64,000 bases of DNA. Source: Ilyonectria destructans (Eukaryota; Ascomycota; Sordariomycetes; Hypocreales; Nectriaceae). Shown here piece by piece: positions 59,815 to 64,000 of the stretch; within the stretch, counting starts at the first letter, position 1; each line of letters begins with the position of its first letter. Under the pieces are notes generated by a model. It did not search any database and had not been told where the DNA came from. It saw only the letters and a program-made list of their open reading frames with translations. Both the position numbers and the translations under genes were made by a program. The DNA lies in NCBI GenBank assembly GCA_020740775.1, contig JAHEWK010000007.1, forward strand, positions 3,100,001 to 3,164,000, written 5' to 3'.

Positions 59815-60964
59815 CGTGGCGTTGGATTCGTCAAAAGAATCGGGGTTTAAAGGCGAGGTATGGAGTTGAAAGTAAAGACCATGTGACAGGAAGCAGATGG
59901 CACGTACAAGCGGGCAAGACGGCGTGGATCAGAATACAGACCGTGGAGATGCATTGCCCTAATACCTACACAAATTTGAATTGAAATTTGCGATTAAGCC
60001 GGATGTAAACAGGTGAGTAAGGGCTCGAACCTCTCTCACGTGTCTATTCCAGCTCCATGTCTCGGAGTTGCACCAGCTGTCAAGTATCTTTGTATTCCAC
60101 GGGGCTTCACCAATGATAGCGAAGGTAACTGCAGCTATACGGAAGCGGAAATAAAAATCCAGATTAATACCAACCAGCCATAGAATGGGGACAAATTAAG
60201 CTTTAGCCCAAATTCCAGATGAACCTGTGGTAAGATCTTGCTTCCGCTGCCGGAGCTTCCCTGAGGGCTATCTTATCGCTTGGGATCAAGGCCTTTTGCC
60301 TGGTATTTTTCCAAGAGCTGATCCTGGGTTTGGGATCGATTGGAAAAAGACAGTGTGATTTCTAAAGTCGGTAGTAACACGCACACGTGAAATTGCCTTC
60401 CAGTAAGCTTGACTATCACCAAGGTTCATGTCTTTGCAACCTCACAGGATACTACGTTCGTAGCTGACTTCGAGCACCGTCAACACAAGAGAGCTTTTAT
60501 GCATTGTCAGGGGTAATCAGAGTCAGAAAACAATGTACGAACGTAATGGAACTAACTGGGGAGCTGGGGAGCTGGGAGACTCAAGGCATATCTTAAACGG
60601 AGAGTCAAATCTGCCTCGGGGGAACAGAAGGCAAGTGACGATAATGTAATGCTGTGCTCTGTCGCTAATCAGTGACATTTGCGAATGCTCAGAACCGCCG
60701 GATTTATCCTTTATCACTCTTGATATTTATGGAGCTGGTAGCGGATGCATCCAAATCGACCAATCGTGGGCTTTCGCGACATCTACGGATCTCCAGAAAC
60801 CACCGGCGCCACTCTGCTCGAATCTTTGCAACTATGGCACCTCCCATAAAAGACGTCAGTTATTCTGTTCAAATTGTTCCCGAAACTTCGCACATTACCA
60901 AGCCAGATCTACTTCTCCTCTTTACCTGTTCCTAAGCTTCCAGCCAACGTCACCACCCATCGCC
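59815..60964. other. Divergent promoter region between the RBR gene and the amidase gene
   Basis: About 1.15 kb of normal composition. Open frames at 60,672-60,935 (plus) and 60,523-60,717 (minus) have no recognisable features. I see no tRNA: the GGTTCGAGCCC on the minus strand near 60,020 lacks a matching acceptor stem. Confidence 0.6.
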
Positions 60965-62700
60965 ATGCCTCACAGCTCTGAAGAATGCCCCGTGGTGATC
61001 GAGAAATTGCCCTACGAGCCGGCCGTGGAACAAAAACAAGCCCAAGTCGAGGCTAAAATTCCTCGGGAATGGCTTCTAGATGAGAAGTGGTCTATGCCAG
61101 GCCTTGTTGATGACAATGGCGGCGTGCTGGACATTCCCCGCCAGTGCGGTATCTTATCGCCAACTGAAATCCGGATCACCGAGGATTTTGACGCGACAAG
61201 CTTACTACATGAGCTCCGATTTGGTGCGCTCTCACCCAAGGAGGTGACGATTGCACATCAACTTGTAAGGCATCCTCCGCCTCTTCGCTGTGACCCTGGA
61301 AGTACATTGGTCGTACTAATATGTGTAGACAAACTGTCTCACTGAGATCTCCTTCGATAAGGCCATCAAAGGGGCCGATGAACTGGACGCGTACTTCCAA
61401 GCTCACGTACTGTGAAAGGTCCCCTCCATGGTCTGCCCATTAGCTTAAAGGTATTGTACGCCCATGGCACCGACTTTGATGAAATTATCACCTGACCAGT
61501 CAGGATACTTTTCGAATTAGCGGCATTCCTTCCACCCTGGGATACGTGTCGTTTCTCAAGCATGGGCCGGCCGAATCGGATTCGCACCTGGTAACTGTTC
61601 TTAAGTCGGCTGGGGCTGTCCTCTTCGTGAAAATGAACGTCCCGCAAACGCTGATAGTAGTTAATCGACTTCCACCATGATCAACTTCCTTCAAGCTACA
61701 TGGTAAGTCTTGACACAGGCAGCAGACACGGTGATCAACGTTTTCGGGCGTACTCTGGTGAGTAGGCTCGGCAAAACTTGTGATGAAGAGCTGACCTTCT
61801 TTAGAACCCACACAAGAGGAGTCTGGGGCCAGGTGGAAATAGCGGTGGTGAAGGATCTCTGGTTGGGCTGCGAGGCTCCCTCGTCGGAGTTGGAACAGAC
61901 ATCGGCGGGTCCTGCCGCGTTCCTGCGTTGTGCTGTGGATTATACGGATTTCGGCCGACAGCTGATCGAGTGCCGTACGGTAACCAAGTCCTTCCCCTCA
62001 AACCAGGATGGCCCAGCATCCCAGCCTACGCTAGCCCTTTGACAACGACCGCTCGAGACGCACGTCTGTTCCTGCAAACGGTCATAAGCGCCGAGTCTTG
62101 GGATCTCGACTGCACTGCATTACCGGTCCCTTGGCAGCAGGTACCTCCTAACCACGGCAAGCAACTTTCCATCGGGCTGCTGTTGGAAGATCCGGCGTAT
62201 CCAGTCACTCCACCAATATCACGAACTTTACGGACTGCGGCGAAGAGAGTGGAAGCCGCTGGACACAAAGTCTCCGTCTTACCAAGTTTCCCTTCCATCA
62301 AAATCACGTATGAAGTTACGTTGGACCTGTTCGATATCGACGACGACGAAACGGGCATTCGTCATGTCCACGATGGTGGCGAACCCTTGGTCCAGATCGT
62401 GCGGGATGTCTTGGCAATGTCGCCGGCGAGAGTTGACCCAAAAAAGCTGTCTGACTTCTTTGTCATGAACTCGAAACGCCAGGAAGAGACAGAGAAATGG
62501 CACAAGGTGTTCACGCAAAGCGGCTACGACGTCTTGATTACCCCTAGCGCGGCACATACTGCACTGCCACACACGACCAATTTTGCATTACCCCGTACAC
62601 GGTAATCTGGAATCTCGTTGACGTCCGTCATACCTTTCCCTGCCCCTGGGCCTACCCTATACTGACGACCGCTTGGTCTAGTTTCCCGCATGCGTCGTAG
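60965..62700 (+). pseudogene. Acetamidase-type amidase (amidase signature family), two frameshifts
   Basis: Exons: 60965-61264, 61329-61450, 61504-61656, 61719-61757 and 61805 onward, introns 47-64 nt. Such enzymes hydrolyse amides, in fungi often acetamide. The N-terminus (IPREWLL, VLDIPRQCGILSPTEI) is typical. The catalytic Lys lies in GLPISLK at the end of exon 2, the GGNSGGEGSL signature with the cis-Ser near 61,850, and the nucleophile Ser in GTDIGGSCRVP near 61,900, so all three catalytic residues survive. Frame breaks: one base is missing near 61,406 (between FQAH and VKGPLHG), and a shift near 62,582 in a TTTT run, after which ITPYTVIWNLVDV continues in another frame to the TAG at 62,700. 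The open frame 61,928-62,605 is the large last exon. Two isolated indels in otherwise conserved sequence suggest recent loss or assembly errors. Confidence 0.8.
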
Positions 62701-63630
62701 CGCATACGATGCATTGGCAGCTCGATGTCAGGGTCCAATGTTGCTGTGGGGTTAAGAGTTCATGTTCATGGGGGAGAGATCAAATGGCGAAGCCGGGTCT
62801 CCTTTGCTATGCATGGAAACCCCGCCGGTTGTCGGCTCATGCTTATCAGCCAGCGGAATAGCGTAAGAATACTGATCCTCCAATGATACGAATGTGGGCG
62901 AATCATGTCCTTTTACGACACGGTACAGGTCTGACAGTCCGATCCCAAGGTTCTACCGTGCTAGTTAAAGGGGGTTCACTCAATGGCCACCCGTGCCGCG
63001 CCCCACTTATTTTGTACTCGCGAACTCGCGCAGAAAGGAGTGGGGAATAACAGGGGTACCTTGATGGCGGAGCCGACTAATGGTGGCCCTAGTAACCCCC
63101 AACCCAGACCAACCCAGACTCTATCGAATTTTAATGGGACATGTCGTTATGCCTCGGATAGCTTCGGGGAGGGGAAAGAGGGTTAAGGCTAGATCTTTAT
63201 CTCTATATCTCTTATGCTGGGTCAAGTGAAACATGAAAACATCCATAGAACATCACAATGCTGTCCAATCACCTCGAAGCTCAAGCTGCAGGGGCTTATG
63301 TCCATTGTCATTTGCACAAGCGATTTAGCGAGTTAAATTGCGTGAAGAACTTAGCTAGTGGAGTGAATGAATTGCACTCCGCGAACTATTGACTTTAGCG
63401 CTGCACTAGAAAGCAATAGTTCTTACTGTCTCGCAGCCGAATGCCGAGTGTTGCCTTTACTAGCTAATTAGCTTTACGAGAGCTCCGTGTTGAAGAAATG
63501 ACAGTTGGGTGAGAGCTTGAGGGGAAAATATGTAAATAATCTTTACTTCCTTGAAAAATGGCGTCGACTATGCTTCTTAGTTTGTTCTGCAACTTCAGTC
63601 CTCCCAACTGGCGCCAGCTTCTCTCTCTCC
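62701..63630. other. Intergenic, promoter of the secreted protein gene
   Basis: About 0.9 kb without a convincing gene. A 67-residue frame (62,983-63,186) has no domain. Immediately upstream of the next gene, an out-of-frame ATG at 63,558 opens a 65-codon frame overlapping its start, a possible upstream ORF if the transcript begins before it. Confidence 0.55.
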
Positions 63631-64000
63631 ATGGCTCGTCTCAGTCTTTTGGCCCTTGCGGCTGCAACCGCCTTGAGCATCAGTGGCGTGAACGCGGGCC
63701 TGTGCCGACCATCCACGACATCGTCGACAATTTCAGAGAGTACCCCAACGCATAGCCCATCATCGTCACCAACGACTTCAACAACCCCAGAGAGTACGCC
63801 AGGGCTCACTCCATCATCATCCTTCACGTCGTCAACAACTCCCGAGAGCACTCCAGGGTCATCTTCTTCGACAACTTTAGAGAGCACGCCAGTGTTTACC
63901 CCATCATCCTCGACGACCCCAGAAAACACGCCAACTCTTACTCCAGTATCGCCCTCGACAACTCCAGTATATACACCAACGTCTACGACTTCTGAAGAGG
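63631..64000 (+). CDS. Secreted Ser/Thr/Pro-rich mucin-like protein, 5' part only
   Basis: From ATG 63,631 (context CTCTCCATGG) the frame stays open to the end of the window, 123 codons. It encodes a signal peptide (ARLSLLALAAATALSISG, probable cleavage after VNA), a single early Cys (GLCRP), then imperfect repeats of the form S/T-rich plus PES/TTP: TTPESTPGLTPSSS, TTPESTPGSSSS, TTLESTPVFTPSSS, TTPENTPTLTP. Such regions are heavily O-mannosylated and typical of cell-wall or GPI-anchored adhesin-like proteins. The frame on the opposite strand (63,543-63,929, acidic GVL/VVDD repeats) is its shadow. The C-terminus, and so any GPI site or domain, lies outside the window. Confidence 0.8.
   Translation, partial: MARLSLLALAAATALSISGVNAGLCRPSTTSSTISESTPTHSPSSSPTTSTTPESTPGLTPSSSFTSSTTPESTPGSSSSTTLESTPVFTPSSSTTPENTPTLTPVSPSTTPVYTPTSTTSEE

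Noticed and set aside
60000..60060. Possible tRNA with GGTTCGAGCCC on the minus strand
   Set aside because: The T-stem is imperfect and no complementary acceptor strand was found about 70 nt upstream.
63543..63929. 128-aa minus-strand acidic repeat ORF
   Set aside because: It is the reverse reading of the Ser/Thr/Pro repeats of the secreted protein, which has a start codon and a signal peptide on the plus strand.

Overview
The window looks like genomic DNA of a filamentous ascomycete (Pezizomycotina). Coding islands hold genes split by short GT-AG introns (about 47-100 nt) and include typical fungal families: a HET-domain protein, a highly reducing polyketide synthase (PKS) relic, an acetamidase-type amidase and a Ser/Thr-rich secreted protein. 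The islands alternate with very AT-rich blocks full of repeats whose reading frames are destroyed by C-to-T and G-to-A changes, the signature of repeat-induced point mutation (RIP). I saw no rRNA, tRNA or CRISPR.

Layout. 1-7,645: a full-length Tad1-like LINE (copy A, minus strand) carrying a solo LTR. 7,645-13,660: AT-rich repeats running into a decayed gene for a DUF3505-type plus RecQ-type (telomere-linked-helicase-like) protein; its 5' part is GC-rich and its 3' part heavily mutated. 14,200-17,050: an ATCGAT-rich patch and an apparently intact seven-exon gene for an uncharacterised membrane protein. 17,883-19,310: the 5' half of a copia-type element (LTR, tRNA-Lys-type primer site, gag), interrupted by another solo LTR. 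19,870-48,276: a 28-kb AT-rich nest of LTRs, a second full-length LINE (copy B, plus strand, inverted relative to A), a LINE fragment and a MITE. 49,430-51,860: a PKS relic and a HET gene. 52,600-55,760: a second AT-rich patch with a MITE and a cluster of nested solo LTRs. 56,100-64,000: a gene island with a pseudogene of the N-terminal methyltransferase Ntm1/Tae1, an RBR ubiquitin ligase with one in-frame TGA, a frameshifted amidase gene and the start of a mucin-like secreted protein that runs off the window.

The nested insertions can be ordered because many keep exact target-site duplications (TSDs): 16 bp and 12 bp for the LINEs, 5 bp for at least seven solo LTRs, and TA for the MITEs. Several insertion sites have an uninterrupted counterpart inside the window. 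The genes show no sign of forming a pathway or operon. The picture is of a repeat-rich, probably subtelomeric or accessory, compartment in which single-copy genes bordering repeats are decaying, partly by RIP-type nonsense mutations.
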